DNA of 64,000 nt from assembly GCF_018129995.1 (NCBI RefSeq), contig NZ_JAFCKS010000002.1, positions 1,054,001 through 1,118,000 on the forward strand, given 5' to 3'. The stretch comes from Bradyrhizobium sp. SZCCT0153 (GTDB taxonomy: Bacteria > Pseudomonadota > Alphaproteobacteria > Rhizobiales > Xanthobacteraceae). Under the pieces are notes generated by a model. The model was not told the DNA's origin and searched no databases. It was given only the letters and a program-made list of their open reading frames with translations. The position numbers and the translations under genes were made by a program. Shown here piece by piece: positions 28,371 to 37,507 of this stretch; the stretch's first letter is position 1, and every line of letters begins with the position of its first letter.

Positions 28371-31300
28371 AACGCACCGTGCCCTTGCCCGTGTAAGTCT
28401 GCGTGCTCTGCGAGAATTCGCCTTCGACCGTGCCCGCGAGCGAGAGGCCGTTTCGCCATTTCATCTCGGCACGGCCGCCGAGAAGCGCGGAGTCCGCCGC
28501 CGGTTGCGCGCCGCTGACGGTGAAGGCTGCGCCCGGCAGCGTCTGGAAGGCGGCGCTGACGAGGCGATTGGTGTTGGAATCGTGCGCCCAGGCGAGCCGG
28601 CCGCGCAGGGTCAGCTCGCCATCGTTGACGAGGAAGCGCTGATCGGTGCGGGCGCCGAGCTCGGTGCGGACGTTCGTCGTGTCCTGCGAATTGTAGGACA
28701 GCGCGAACTGGTTGCTGCCGACGATCGCGGTCTCGCCGTAGCCGGGCAAATGGAAGGTCGTGACTTGGGTGGCCGCGTAGGGCGTGACGCCGAAGGTGGA
28801 GGCGGGGATGGGTGCGAAGCGCCAGCCGGTTTCCAGGCGGCCTGAGAAGGTGCTGGCCTTGTAGTTCGCGGTGAGCTTGTCGGTGCCCGACACCGTCACG
28901 GTGCGATCGGTGGTGACGTCCTGCCAGCCATAGGCGAGGGACGCGGAGAGATACGCCGGCCCAAAGTTGTGACGGCCATAGAGGCCGGCCTGGAACAGAT
29001 CGGCGCGGCCGCCGCCGAGGCTGTCGGACAGCGCGAAATTGTAGCCGGCGCCGCCGAGTGCGAAGCCGATCACGGTGTCGGGCGAGACGCGATAATCGGC
29101 ACCGACCACGGTGCCGTAGATGCGGCTGGTGGTCGTGCTTGAACCTGCGGCACTGCTGCCGTTCAACGTGCTGGCGCCGCCATAGGCGGAAGCCCACACG
29201 CCCCAGCGACGGTCGATGACATCGCCGCTCGCGTCGCGTGGCGTGACCGCGGCATAGGCTTCGCGCACCCTGGCATCGCCCGGTGCTGTGGACGCATAGC
29301 CGAGCGCGCCGCCACCCGGGGCGGAGCCACCCGCGCCGCGCCCGGCGTCCATGCCGCCGCCGGGATCGAGCATGCCCACGAACTGCTGCGTCGCGCCGAA
29401 CGAGGCCTGCGTGCCGGCGGCGCCGGGCTGGCCGGAGACCTGGTTGAGCGCGTGGCCGAGTTGCGGATTGCCCATGTTGAGCAACGCATCGAAGCCGGCC
29501 GGCGGTGTCGCACCGCCCACGACCGCCCTGTTGATGGCGTCGGCCACACGGGTCGGGTTGGCACCGGTGCCCGCCGGCAGCGCGATCGCGCCGGGATCGA
29601 GCACGAGATAGACGTTGTTCAGATCATAGGTGAGGTGCGGATTGCGCGCGCCGGGTGCGAAGCTGCTGCCCGTGATGCCGGCGAACTGTGTTCCGCCGAA
29701 TCCGCCGGTTGCCGTGAGGATGGTATAGGTCTGCGCACGGAAGCTGCCGGACAAGGCAACGGCCTGCACGGTGGCGCCGGCGAGTGTTGCAATACCCGAG
29801 ACATTGGTCCGGTCGGCGGCAGTGGGGGAGACCTCAACCCTGTAGAAGCTGCCGGCACCGAAAGTAAGATTGCCGCTGACGGTGAGGGTGCCCACGGAAT
29901 TGCCGGGTGCGAGCGTGCCGCCGCTCGCAATCGTCGTGTTGCCGACGACGCCGGTGCCGCCGAGCGCGCCGCCCGCGTTCACGGTGACGCCACTCGATGC
30001 CAGGATCGAGCCGTTCACCGCCAGCGTGCCGCCGTCGACGATCGTGGCGCCGGTATAGGTGTTGATGCCCGAAAGCGTCAGCGTGCCGGTGCCGACCTTG
30101 ATCAGCGATGTCCCTGTCATCATGCCGTCGCCGGTGAGCACGCCGGTGACGGTGGTCGACAAATTATTGCCGCCAACCGTCAGCTCTATGCTGTTGAGGT
30201 CAAAGCGGCCGTTGCCGGCGATTGAGCCGGCGGTGAGCTTGCCGTCGCTGTTCGGGCCGGGGGTGAAGAAGTTGATGACGGCGCCGGCCGTGGTGTTGAC
30301 GAGCTGCGCGTTGCCTGCCGTGGAATTGCCGTCGAACAGCACATTGCCGCTGTTGACGATGGTCGCGCTGCCGGCCGTGGAGTTGCCGTAGAACGTCAGC
30401 TGCGCGTTGTTGGTGATCTCGGCGTTGCCGGCCGTGGCATCGAGGAATGCGAGCGTGCCGGCAGACACCGTCGCGCCGGAAAAATTTGCCGCGCCGGTCA
30501 GGGTCAGCGTGCCAGCGCCCGACTTGGTCAGCGTGCCGCCGCTGATGCTTTGGCTGACGACGAATTCGTTGGCTGCGTCGGCAATCTCGATCGTGCCGCC
30601 GCCGGCACCCAGGGTGATGGCGCGTGCGGTGGTGTTGAATGTCGTGCCGGTGACTTGCAGGGTGCCGCCATTGAAGGTCAGGCCGCCCGCGAGGTCGCCG
30701 AGATTGGCGTCCGAGGAGACGCTGACCGTCCCGCCGGCGAAGGTGGTGCCGCCGGTATAGGTGTTGGCGCCCGACAGCGTCAGCGTGCCGGTGCCGGTCT
30801 TGACCAGCGAACCGCCAGTCCCGCCGAAGTAGCCGCCATCGGCGATCACGCCGCTCACGGTGGTCGACAGATTGTTGCCGCCGACCGTGAGCTCGTTGGC
30901 GCCGAGTGAGAAGGTGCCGTTGCCGGCGATCGAGCCGGCGCTGAGCTTGTTGTCGCCGTTCGGGCCGGTGCTTCCGGAGAAATCGAAGACCGCGCCCGGA
31001 TCGTTGTTGACCAGCTGCGCATTGCCCGCGGTCGCGTTGTCCCGGAAATAGGTCGTTCCGATGGAGCTGTGGAAGGGACCGCCGCCATTGTTGGTGATGA
31101 TCGCGTTGCCGGCCGTGCTCCAGCCCATGAAGGATAGATTATAGGTGTTGGTGATGGTCGCGCTGCCAGCCGTGCTGACGCCGACGAACCCCATCGAAAA
31201 GTTGTTGGTGATGGTTGCGCTTGCGGCCGTGCTCGAAGCATTGAAGTTCAGGGTACCGTTGTTGGTGATGCCGGCGCTTCCCGCCGTGGCGCTGTCGTTG

Positions 31301-32580
31301 AAAAAGACTGTCCCGCCGCTGCTGTTGGTGATGCTCGCGCTGCCCGCCGAGCCGGTCTGGTAGAAAGTCAGCCAACCGCCGCTGTTGTTGGTGATGGTGG
31401 CATTGCCGGCCGAGCTGTAGAAATCCAGGCCGCCATTGTTGGTGATGGTGGCATTGCCGGCCGTGCTGGTGTTGATGAATTGCAGGACGCTGTTGTTGGT
31501 GATGGTGGCGCTGCCGGCGCTGGTGGCGCTGCGGAAAGCCGTCCAGCCATTGTTCAAGATCGTCGTGATGCCGCTTGTGTCGGCGTTCGAGATTTCGAGC
31601 ATGCTCCCACTACCGACGGTGACCGCCCCCAGAATGGAGCCGACGCCGCCGGCGAGATTGCCAAGCACCAATGAGCCGCCGTTGATGGTGGTGCCGCCGG
31701 TATAGGTGTTGGCGCCCGACAGTGTCAGCGTGCCGGTGCCGATCTTGACCAGCGAGCCGCCGGCGCCGGAGATGACGCCGCTGACCTCGGTCGAGGAATT
31801 GTTGGAGCCGACCGTCAGTTCATTGGCGCCGAGGTTGTAAGAGCCGGCGCCCGCGATCGAGCCGGCGCTGATCTTGTTGTCGCCGTTCAATCCTGTGGTG
31901 AGGGAGAAATCGACCGAGCCGCCGGCATTGTTGATGACGGCCGCATTGCCGGCCGTGCTGCTGTCCCGGAACCGGACGACGTAATTGTTGGTGATGGTGG
32001 CATTGCCGGCGGTGCTGGTGCCAAGGAAATACAGAGTTCCGTTGTTGGTGATGGTGGCGTTGCCTGCCGTGTTGGCGTCGTTGAAGTCCAGCTCGTTGTT
32101 GTTGATGATGGTGGCGTTGCCCGCCGTGCTGGTGCTGAAGAATCCCAGGGTATCGTTGTTGATGATGGTGGCGCTTCCGGCCGTGCTGCTGTTTAAGAAA
32201 TTCAGGACATTGTGGTTGGTGATCGTGGCGCTGCCGCCGTTGACGGTGATGCCGGCACCCGTGAAGGTCAACGGACCGTTGACGTCAAACGTGTAGTTCG
32301 AGGCGCCGGCATTGAAGGTCCAGCCGCCGACGCTGGCGCTCGTAATCGCCAGGCTGGTGGTATCAGAGGTGCCGAACGAGGCCGTGCCCAGGGGCACGAA
32401 GCCGCCGTCCCAGTTGGAGCCGGTGCCATAGTCGTTGCTGCCGGGGGAGGTGAGCCAGGTGCCGTTCGACGCGGCGCGCGATGGCGCGGCCGGCAGCGCC
32501 CAGGCCAGAGCCAGCGCCGACGACGTCAGCAGCGCGACCCGCAGGCGACGGGTCGCTTTGAAACAATCTTTCCCGGTCAC
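28360..32580 (-). CDS. Large autotransporter with 19-residue repeats
   Basis: A ~1406-residue type V autotransporter. The signal peptide (VALLTSSALALAWALPAAPSRA) is followed by a long passenger. It contains arrays of a 19-residue repeat (core TAGNATITNNG.L.F) and at least four PATR motifs of the form GTGTLTLSGANTYTGGTT (about residues 280, 600, 690 and 840). The beta-barrel begins near residue 1120 (RRWGVWASAYGG) and ends in Trp (VRYEW). The GTG at 32580 is chosen for its GGGGGA Shine-Dalgarno; a GTG six codons upstream (32598) is also open. No protease motif is apparent, so an adhesin or surface-structure role is the plain reading. A divergent regulator gene lies upstream. Confidence 0.88.
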   Translation of the reverse strand: MTGKDCFKATRRLRVALLTSSALALAWALPAAPSRAASNGTWLTSPGSNDYGTGSNWDGGFVPLGTASFGTSDTTSLAITSASVGGWTFNAGASNYTFDVNGPLTFTGAGITVNGGSATITNHNVLNFLNSSTAGSATIINNDTLGFFSTSTAGNATIINNNELDFNDANTAGNATITNNGTLYFLGTSTAGNATITNNYVVRFRDSSTAGNAAVINNAGGSVDFSLTTGLNGDNKISAGSIAGAGSYNLGANELTVGSNNSSTEVSGVISGAGGSLVKIGTGTLTLSGANTYTGGTTINGGSLVLGNLAGGVGSILGAVTVGSGSMLEISNADTSGITTILNNGWTAFRSATSAGSATITNNSVLQFINTSTAGNATITNNGGLDFYSSAGNATITNNSGGWLTFYQTGSAGSASITNSSGGTVFFNDSATAGSAGITNNGTLNFNASSTAASATITNNFSMGFVGVSTAGSATITNTYNLSFMGWSTAGNAIITNNGGGPFHSSIGTTYFRDNATAGNAQLVNNDPGAVFDFSGSTGPNGDNKLSAGSIAGNGTFSLGANELTVGGNNLSTTVSGVIADGGYFGGTGGSLVKTGTGTLTLSGANTYTGGTTFAGGTVSVSSDANLGDLAGGLTFNGGTLQVTGTTFNTTARAITLGAGGGTIEIADAANEFVVSQSISGGTLTKSGAGTLTLTGAANFSGATVSAGTLAFLDATAGNAEITNNAQLTFYGNSTAGSATIVNSGNVLFDGNSTAGNAQLVNTTAGAVINFFTPGPNSDGKLTAGSIAGNGRFDLNSIELTVGGNNLSTTVTGVLTGDGMMTGTSLIKVGTGTLTLSGINTYTGATIVDGGTLAVNGSILASSGVTVNAGGALGGTGVVGNTTIASGGTLAPGNSVGTLTVSGNLTFGAGSFYRVEVSPTAADRTNVSGIATLAGATVQAVALSGSFRAQTYTILTATGGFGGTQFAGITGSSFAPGARNPHLTYDLNNVYLVLDPGAIALPAGTGANPTRVADAINRAVVGGATPPAGFDALLNMGNPQLGHALNQVSGQPGAAGTQASFGATQQFVGMLDPGGGMDAGRGAGGSAPGGGALGYASTAPGDARVREAYAAVTPRDASGDVIDRRWGVWASAYGGASTLNGSSAAGSSTTTSRIYGTVVGADYRVSPDTVIGFALGGAGYNFALSDSLGGGRADLFQAGLYGRHNFGPAYLSASLAYGWQDVTTDRTVTVSGTDKLTANYKASTFSGRLETGWRFAPIPASTFGVTPYAATQVTTFHLPGYGETAIVGSNQFALSYNSQDTTNVRTELGARTDQRFLVNDGELTLRGRLAWAHDSNTNRLVSAAFQTLPGAAFTVSGAQPAADSALLGGRAEMKWRNGLSLAGTVEGEFSQSTQTYTGKGTVRYEW
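31985..32222 (-). repeat. 57-bp tandem coding repeat in the autotransporter passenger
   Basis: A 57-base unit, TTGGTGATGGTGGCATTGCC on the plus strand (seen at about 31988 and again at 32045, 32102, 32159 and 32216 with drift), encodes 19-residue repeats on the minus strand. Related, less regular arrays lie at about 31080-31530 and 30290-30450. The units differ at many third positions but are strongly conserved in TAG.ATITNN. Confidence 0.85.
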
Positions 32581-32666
32581 CAACTTCCCCCAAAGCACGC
32601 GGTCGCGAGTCCACGACCGGATTCATCGCATCGGGCTGGGAGTGGTGTCCTGATAAGGGGGTGGCC

Positions 32667-32685
32667 AGTTTCTGAAAGTTTCTGA
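32667..32685. promoter_or_regulatory. Direct repeats AGTTTCTGA with 10-bp period between regulator and autotransporters
   Basis: Two identical copies of AGTTTCTGA start at 32667 and 32677, with a partial GTTTC at 32693, in the 178-base divergent space. Direct repeats about one helical turn apart are the usual target of OmpR/PhoB-type winged-helix proteins, the class encoded by the adjacent gene. They lie about 90 bases from the autotransporter start. Confidence 0.5.
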
Positions 32686-32758
32686 TATTTCCGTTTCAGG
32701 GAAACTTTTCGGGCTTTTTCGACACAGTTGCCCTATATGAGCCGGCCAGTGAGACGCC

Positions 32759-34492
32759 GTGGGGGATAAGTTGCTTCGTTTCGCCGGCTTCGAGCTGGAT
32801 CAGCAGCGCGCGGAGCTGCGTGGGCCCGATGGTGCTCCGATCAAGCTCCGGCCCAAGACTTTTGAGATGCTCCGGCTGTTCGCCGCCAGTGGCGGCCGGG
32901 TGCTGAGCAAGCAAGAGCTGATGGAGGCGGTCTGGCCGAACGTCCATGTCGGCGAGGACAGCCTGTTTCAATGCATCCGCGAGCTACGCGCCGCGCTCGG
33001 CGACGAGCAGCGGCAGCTGATCAAGCTCGCCTCCGGCGGCGGCTATTCGCTCACGGCTGAGGTCGTGACCGAGCCCGAGCTGAGCCATGCTCATGCCGCG
33101 GTGCCGGCTGCCGGGGCAGCCGCGCCGGCCGAGGTCGTGGCGATACCTGCACCAGCGACGGCACAGCGCTCGGTCTTCCACCTGCGCAGCCCGGCCGTGC
33201 TTGGTGCCGTGACCGCGTTCTGCGTCATCATCATCGGGCTTGCGGTTGCCGCGCCGGTGCTGAAGCCCGACTCCCTGTTCAAGCGCACGCCGCCACGGAT
33301 CGCCGTGACGGCGATCGTTGACGAGAGCAACGATCCGCGCGGCTCGGCCATGGCGGCCGAGGTCACTGGCCGCCTCACGGACGGCTTTGCGAAGATCCAG
33401 AACATCAGCGTGGTCGCGCCGCGCGCATCGGCGGGTGTCGAGAGCGCAAGTGCGGTGGCCGCATCGCCCGACTACGAGATCCGCGGCGAGCTCCAGCACG
33501 GCGATCAGTCCTGGACCTTGCGGGCGCGCATCATCAAGACCGGAAGCGGCGAGGTTCAGGCGGTCGCCGCCGCGTCGGTCGGTACCGCCGAGGCGGATGC
33601 ACAACTTCAGCAATCGCGCCTCGTCGCCGGCGTGGGGCATGTGCTGGCGCGCCGCCTCAACGAGCTGCTGGAGCCCAGTGTCGCGTCGTCGGCAAGCCGG
33701 AAATCGTCCGCGGGCGGTGACAAGGTCGCCGTCGAGCAGTCGCTCGCATCGATCAACCAGACCACGCGTGAGCGCTTCGGCATGGCGCAGTCCATGCTGC
33801 AAAAGGCGCTTGGCGAAGATCCTGACAATGTCGATCTCGCCGTCGCGCTCGCCTCGCTCCAGATGCGCGGCATCCAGATGGTCTGGTTCAGCCCCGAGGA
33901 GGCCGTCGCGGTCGAGGCGAAGGCCAATGCGACGCTCGAGCAGGCGTTGCGCGCGAAGCCGAATTCGATTCCGGTGCTGGAAGCCACTTGCCGCTTCCTC
34001 AGCGCCACCAATCATTTCGTGGAGAGTCTCGTCACCTGCGCCAAGACATTGGGCTTCGACCCGTGGAACGGGTCTGCGCTCTACCTGATCGGTCTTGGGC
34101 AGGTCTATCTCGGCCGCTTCGACGATGCGCTCGCGACATTCCAGCAGGCCGATCGTTACGACACGCCGCCGGCCTCGCGCTGGACCTGGCTGCTCGGCGC
34201 GGGCATGACGTATGTCCTGATGGGGCGCTACGAGGAGGCATTGCCGTGGCTGCAGCGTTCGATCGCCATCACGCCGGCGACCGGCCGCTCGCATTTGCTG
34301 CTTGGCGCCGCCTACCAGAGATCGGGCCGGTTCGACGAAGCGAAGGCGGCTGTCGCGGAGGGACTGCGATTGCGGCCCGGCACGAACAGGCGCAGCGTCT
34401 GGCCGCCGATGAAGAACGCAAGTCCGATTTGTATCGCAGCCTGGGAGCGCATCGTTCAGGCCGAGGTCGACGCAGGACTGCCGGAGCAGTGA
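32759..34492 (+). CDS. CadC-like membrane-anchored winged-helix regulator with TPR region
   Basis: A 577-residue protein. Residues about 5-100 form an OmpR/PhoB-type winged-helix DNA-binding domain (LRPKTFEMLRLF, LSKQELMEAVWPN, ASGGGYSLTAEV) without a receiver domain. An Ala/Pro linker leads to one membrane helix near residues 146-167. The periplasmic part begins with a domain like those of ToxR/CadC-type adenylate-cyclase-related regulators (TPPRIAVTAIVDES) and ends with several TPR-like helices (about 330-560). The gene starts with GTG at 32759; a TTG four codons later is an alternative. It diverges from the autotransporter genes, its likely target. The sensed signal is unknown. Confidence 0.8.
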   Translation: MGDKLLRFAGFELDQQRAELRGPDGAPIKLRPKTFEMLRLFAASGGRVLSKQELMEAVWPNVHVGEDSLFQCIRELRAALGDEQRQLIKLASGGGYSLTAEVVTEPELSHAHAAVPAAGAAAPAEVVAIPAPATAQRSVFHLRSPAVLGAVTAFCVIIIGLAVAAPVLKPDSLFKRTPPRIAVTAIVDESNDPRGSAMAAEVTGRLTDGFAKIQNISVVAPRASAGVESASAVAASPDYEIRGELQHGDQSWTLRARIIKTGSGEVQAVAAASVGTAEADAQLQQSRLVAGVGHVLARRLNELLEPSVASSASRKSSAGGDKVAVEQSLASINQTTRERFGMAQSMLQKALGEDPDNVDLAVALASLQMRGIQMVWFSPEEAVAVEAKANATLEQALRAKPNSIPVLEATCRFLSATNHFVESLVTCAKTLGFDPWNGSALYLIGLGQVYLGRFDDALATFQQADRYDTPPASRWTWLLGAGMTYVLMGRYEEALPWLQRSIAITPATGRSHLLLGAAYQRSGRFDEAKAAVAEGLRLRPGTNRRSVWPPMKNASPICIAAWERIVQAEVDAGLPEQ

Positions 34493-34689
34493 ACGCCTTG
34501 CGGGCGTGCCGCTTCGCCGCCGGCCTTCACGGATGTGCATCGAGCGATCCTGTCAGCCTAACGTTATCGTCCTGTAATGTTCGATAAATAGGTCAAACGC
34601 GGGGATGGCATCAGACAGTCGAGCGCGTCCTCACCCGCGTGCAGAAGCGCCGGGTGGATTCAGCACGCCACGATCTGGAGCCAGTTCAG

Positions 34690-36477
34690 ATGATATCCCT
34701 GCCGTCCGCGAACTTCTGGAAATATGCGACCCTCGGCGCCGCGCTGCTGCCGGCCGTGGCGCATGCCGGCTCCATTCCGACGATGCCGCCGGTGAATTTC
34801 ACCAACAGTTCGACCGCCTCGGTCGGCTCCACGATCGTCAACCTGCTGGATTCCTATACCCGTCTCATGCAGGTCGATCCCAGGCTGCACAATGGCGGCG
34901 GCTTGATGGAGCAGAATTATCAGACCGTCATCAGGATGACGCAGGAACGTACGCCGGCGCAGACGCTCGCGGCGATCCATGACGATCGGACCTCGCAGCC
35001 CTACAGCGTCCTCAACGGGCTCGGCCCGCTAACGTCGTACTTCATGACGGGGATCGGGTCCTCCACGACGGCAACACCGCCAGCGAGCCTGACACCGACG
35101 TCGTATCAGGTGACCACGCTGCAGGATTACGAGGCGAGCGCGCAGGGTATCAACTATCTCAACAGCGCGACCATCGGCTTTGCGGCGTTCGGCAACGGCA
35201 CCGCGACACCATTGGCGGATGCCGCGAACTTCCTCAACACCACCATCCGCAACAACGCCTCGACCGAACCGCCGAAGCGCACGTTCGCGCGCTACATGGG
35301 CTCGACCGCGCCGGTCGTGAATCCCGCTTCGATCACCACCGGCGTGATCAGCCCGCTCGATGCGCGCTACGCCAACTACAATGCCGCGAGCAACAAGGCC
35401 GGTCTTTCGGTGACGGACACCGCGCAGTTCGTCGTTCCCAGCTATTTCAGCAATTTTGCGGTCCCGACCGCCTATTACAACACGCTGAACTGGGTGAGGG
35501 GCTTCACCGTGACGCCGGCCCTGGTGGCCGCCAATGGCGGCCGGCCGATCACGGTCCCGAATGTGGGAAGCTATGACGCCGCGGGCAATTTCACCCCCAC
35601 CCAGTTCGTTGCGGGCGACTACGTCCCGGGCATCGGTACGGCGCCCCGTCCGTTCAGGCTCTCGACCAAGGTCAAGGTCCCGACACTGCTCTGGCAGGTC
35701 GCGAATGGCACCAACCCCTATGGCGACGGGGCCTATGTCAGCGGCCACACCAATCTTGCCTACAATCAGGCGCTGGGGCTGGCCTTCCTGGTGCCGCAGC
35801 AATTCGAAAGCCTCCTGGTCCGCGCCGCCGACCTCGGCAACAATCGCATCCTTGCCGGCATGCATTCGCCGCTGGATGTGATCGGTGGCCGCATCGAGGC
35901 GACGGCAATCGTCGCGACCAACATCTACGGCGCGCTCTACGATACGAGCGGCAACCGGCTGGACTGGACCAAATCCACCAACGCCGCGGCCTATGCGATC
36001 TATCAGGCCCATATGAAGACCCAGAAATATCTGGCGCAGTCGTGCGGCACCAGCACGGTGGAAGCCTGCCTCAAGCGCGCTGACGGCGCGCACGACGACG
36101 ACCACGACCATCGCGATGGTCGCGGCCGTCGCGACGGGCGGGATCACGACCGCGACGATCGAAACAAGTTCGACTGCAACCTCGATCCTGACGACAGCAG
36201 GGGTTACACCTATCGCTTGACCTACGGGCTCGCGCTGGCGGCATCCATGAAGCTGCCCGAGACCGTTCCGGTGCAGGCTCAGGCGCTGCTGCTGACCCGT
36301 TACCCCTATGCCACCGACGAGCAGCGGACCGAGATCCTGCGCAACACGGCGCTGCCGGCAGGCTTCGCACTGCTCGATGGCAACACCTGGGATGGGTGGG
36401 GGCGGCTCAACCTCTACGCCGCGGTCAACGGGCAAGACTCGTTCTTCCGCGCGGTCAAGAAGATGACGGCGCGCTGA
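34690..36477 (+). CDS. Secreted PAP2-family phosphatase with His/Asp/Arg-rich insert
   Basis: A 595-residue exported acid-phosphatase-like protein. The signal peptide is MISLPSANFWKYATLGAALL and on to PAVAHA. The PAP2/haloperoxidase active site is split over RPFRLSTKVK, YVSGHTNLAYN (His353, in place of the usual PSGH), and NNRILAGMHSPLDVIGG (Arg386, His392, Asp396, the R-x5-H-x3-D pattern). A low-complexity insert of about 28 residues (465-493), rich in Asp, His and Arg, follows the catalytic core. Expected to remove phosphate from organic phosphates or lipid phosphates in the periplasm. The ATG at 34690 is chosen as it starts the signal peptide. Confidence 0.82.
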   Translation: MISLPSANFWKYATLGAALLPAVAHAGSIPTMPPVNFTNSSTASVGSTIVNLLDSYTRLMQVDPRLHNGGGLMEQNYQTVIRMTQERTPAQTLAAIHDDRTSQPYSVLNGLGPLTSYFMTGIGSSTTATPPASLTPTSYQVTTLQDYEASAQGINYLNSATIGFAAFGNGTATPLADAANFLNTTIRNNASTEPPKRTFARYMGSTAPVVNPASITTGVISPLDARYANYNAASNKAGLSVTDTAQFVVPSYFSNFAVPTAYYNTLNWVRGFTVTPALVAANGGRPITVPNVGSYDAAGNFTPTQFVAGDYVPGIGTAPRPFRLSTKVKVPTLLWQVANGTNPYGDGAYVSGHTNLAYNQALGLAFLVPQQFESLLVRAADLGNNRILAGMHSPLDVIGGRIEATAIVATNIYGALYDTSGNRLDWTKSTNAAAYAIYQAHMKTQKYLAQSCGTSTVEACLKRADGAHDDDHDHRDGRGRRDGRDHDRDDRNKFDCNLDPDDSRGYTYRLTYGLALAASMKLPETVPVQAQALLLTRYPYATDEQRTEILRNTALPAGFALLDGNTWDGWGRLNLYAAVNGQDSFFRAVKKMTAR

Positions 36478-36566
36478 CGCCGGACGCGAGGTGCTCGGGA
36501 TCGCCAGCGGTCCCGAGCTGCCTCGCGCGAGGTGAGGGTCAGGACTGCAAGGTCAGGACTGCACGT

Positions 36567-37499
36567 CTACCGCCACCTGCGGTGCAGCCAGAGCCACTGC
36601 TCGGGATGCTCGCGCACCCAGCTCTCCACGACATTCGTGATCGCCTGGGTCGTGCCCTGGATGTCGATCCTGCCCTCGGCGTCGCGCACGGGCGGGACTT
36701 CCTCGGTCAGCTCGGCGGTGAAGCGGCCGCCGGGCTTGCGGATGATGCGGACGCCGTGGATCGGGCATTCGACCTGGCGCAAGAGGCGCGCCAGCATCGG
36801 ATTGGCGCGGGTCTTGCGGCCGAAGAAGGTGACCTCGACGCCGCCGGTCAGGTACTGGTCGACCAGCATCGCGACGTGCTTGCCGTCTCTTAGCGCCTGC
36901 GCGAGGCGGAGCGGGGCGTCGCGGCCAGCAGGGATCAACGTGCCCATGTTGACCTGGCGCATCTCCTGAATGATGCGGTCTGCGGACGCGATGTTGGGTC
37001 GGCGGTAGAGAATCGCGGTGTCCAGTCCGTGTGCGACGGCGGCAAGCGCCGGCAATTCCCAGTTGGACAGATGCGCGGCGAAGATCAGTGCCGGCTTGCC
37101 GTCGTCGCGGACGTGGTCGAACAGCTCGATGGTGCGCTTCGGCAATTCGATCCGGCTGTTTTCCGGATGCGCGCGGTCGTAATCCCAGACGTGGTCCATA
37201 TGCGCGAATTCGCCGCCGACGCGGCCGAGATTGTCCCAGACGCCCATCAGGATCTGTTCAATCTCTTCAGGCGACTTCTCCGGAAATGCCGCGGTGAGAT
37301 TGGCGCGGCCGATGCGGTGCTCGCGCAGGCGTGGGCCGATCAGCTTGGTGACGCGTGCGAAAAAATCCGAGGTCTTGGCCGGATCGAAATAGCGCGTGGT
37401 GCGCAGCATGCCGACGGTGGCGGCGCCGATCAGGCCGCCGCCGATCGACTTGGCGGCCTCCCGTGCGCGGGCCTTCATGCTCGCAGGAAGCAGCGCCAT
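36567..37499 (-). CDS. lpxXL: Lipid A very-long-chain acyltransferase (LpxXL/LpxL type)
   Basis: A 310-residue LpxL/HtrB-family acyltransferase. The H-x4-E catalytic pair is His143/Glu148 in AAHLSNWELPA. GRDAPLRLAQAL and VDQYLTGGVEVTFFG are further family blocks. Being last in the acpXL operon, it probably moves the very-long-chain hydroxy acid from AcpXL onto lipid A at the inner membrane. The ATG at 37499 lies eight bases after the stop of the preceding ketosynthase. Similarity to ordinary LpxL is strong, so the chain-length assignment rests on context. Confidence 0.85.
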   Translation of the reverse strand: MALLPASMKARAREAAKSIGGGLIGAATVGMLRTTRYFDPAKTSDFFARVTKLIGPRLREHRIGRANLTAAFPEKSPEEIEQILMGVWDNLGRVGGEFAHMDHVWDYDRAHPENSRIELPKRTIELFDHVRDDGKPALIFAAHLSNWELPALAAVAHGLDTAILYRRPNIASADRIIQEMRQVNMGTLIPAGRDAPLRLAQALRDGKHVAMLVDQYLTGGVEVTFFGRKTRANPMLARLLRQVECPIHGVRIIRKPGGRFTAELTEEVPPVRDAEGRIDIQGTTQAITNVVESWVREHPEQWLWLHRRWR

Positions 37500-37507
37500 G
37501 CGGACGG

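Noticed and set aside
31080..32240. Regularly spaced repeats that could suggest a CRISPR array
   Set aside because: The 57-bp period stays in frame inside a long ORF, the units are coding repeats with third-position drift, and there are no unique spacers or cas genes.
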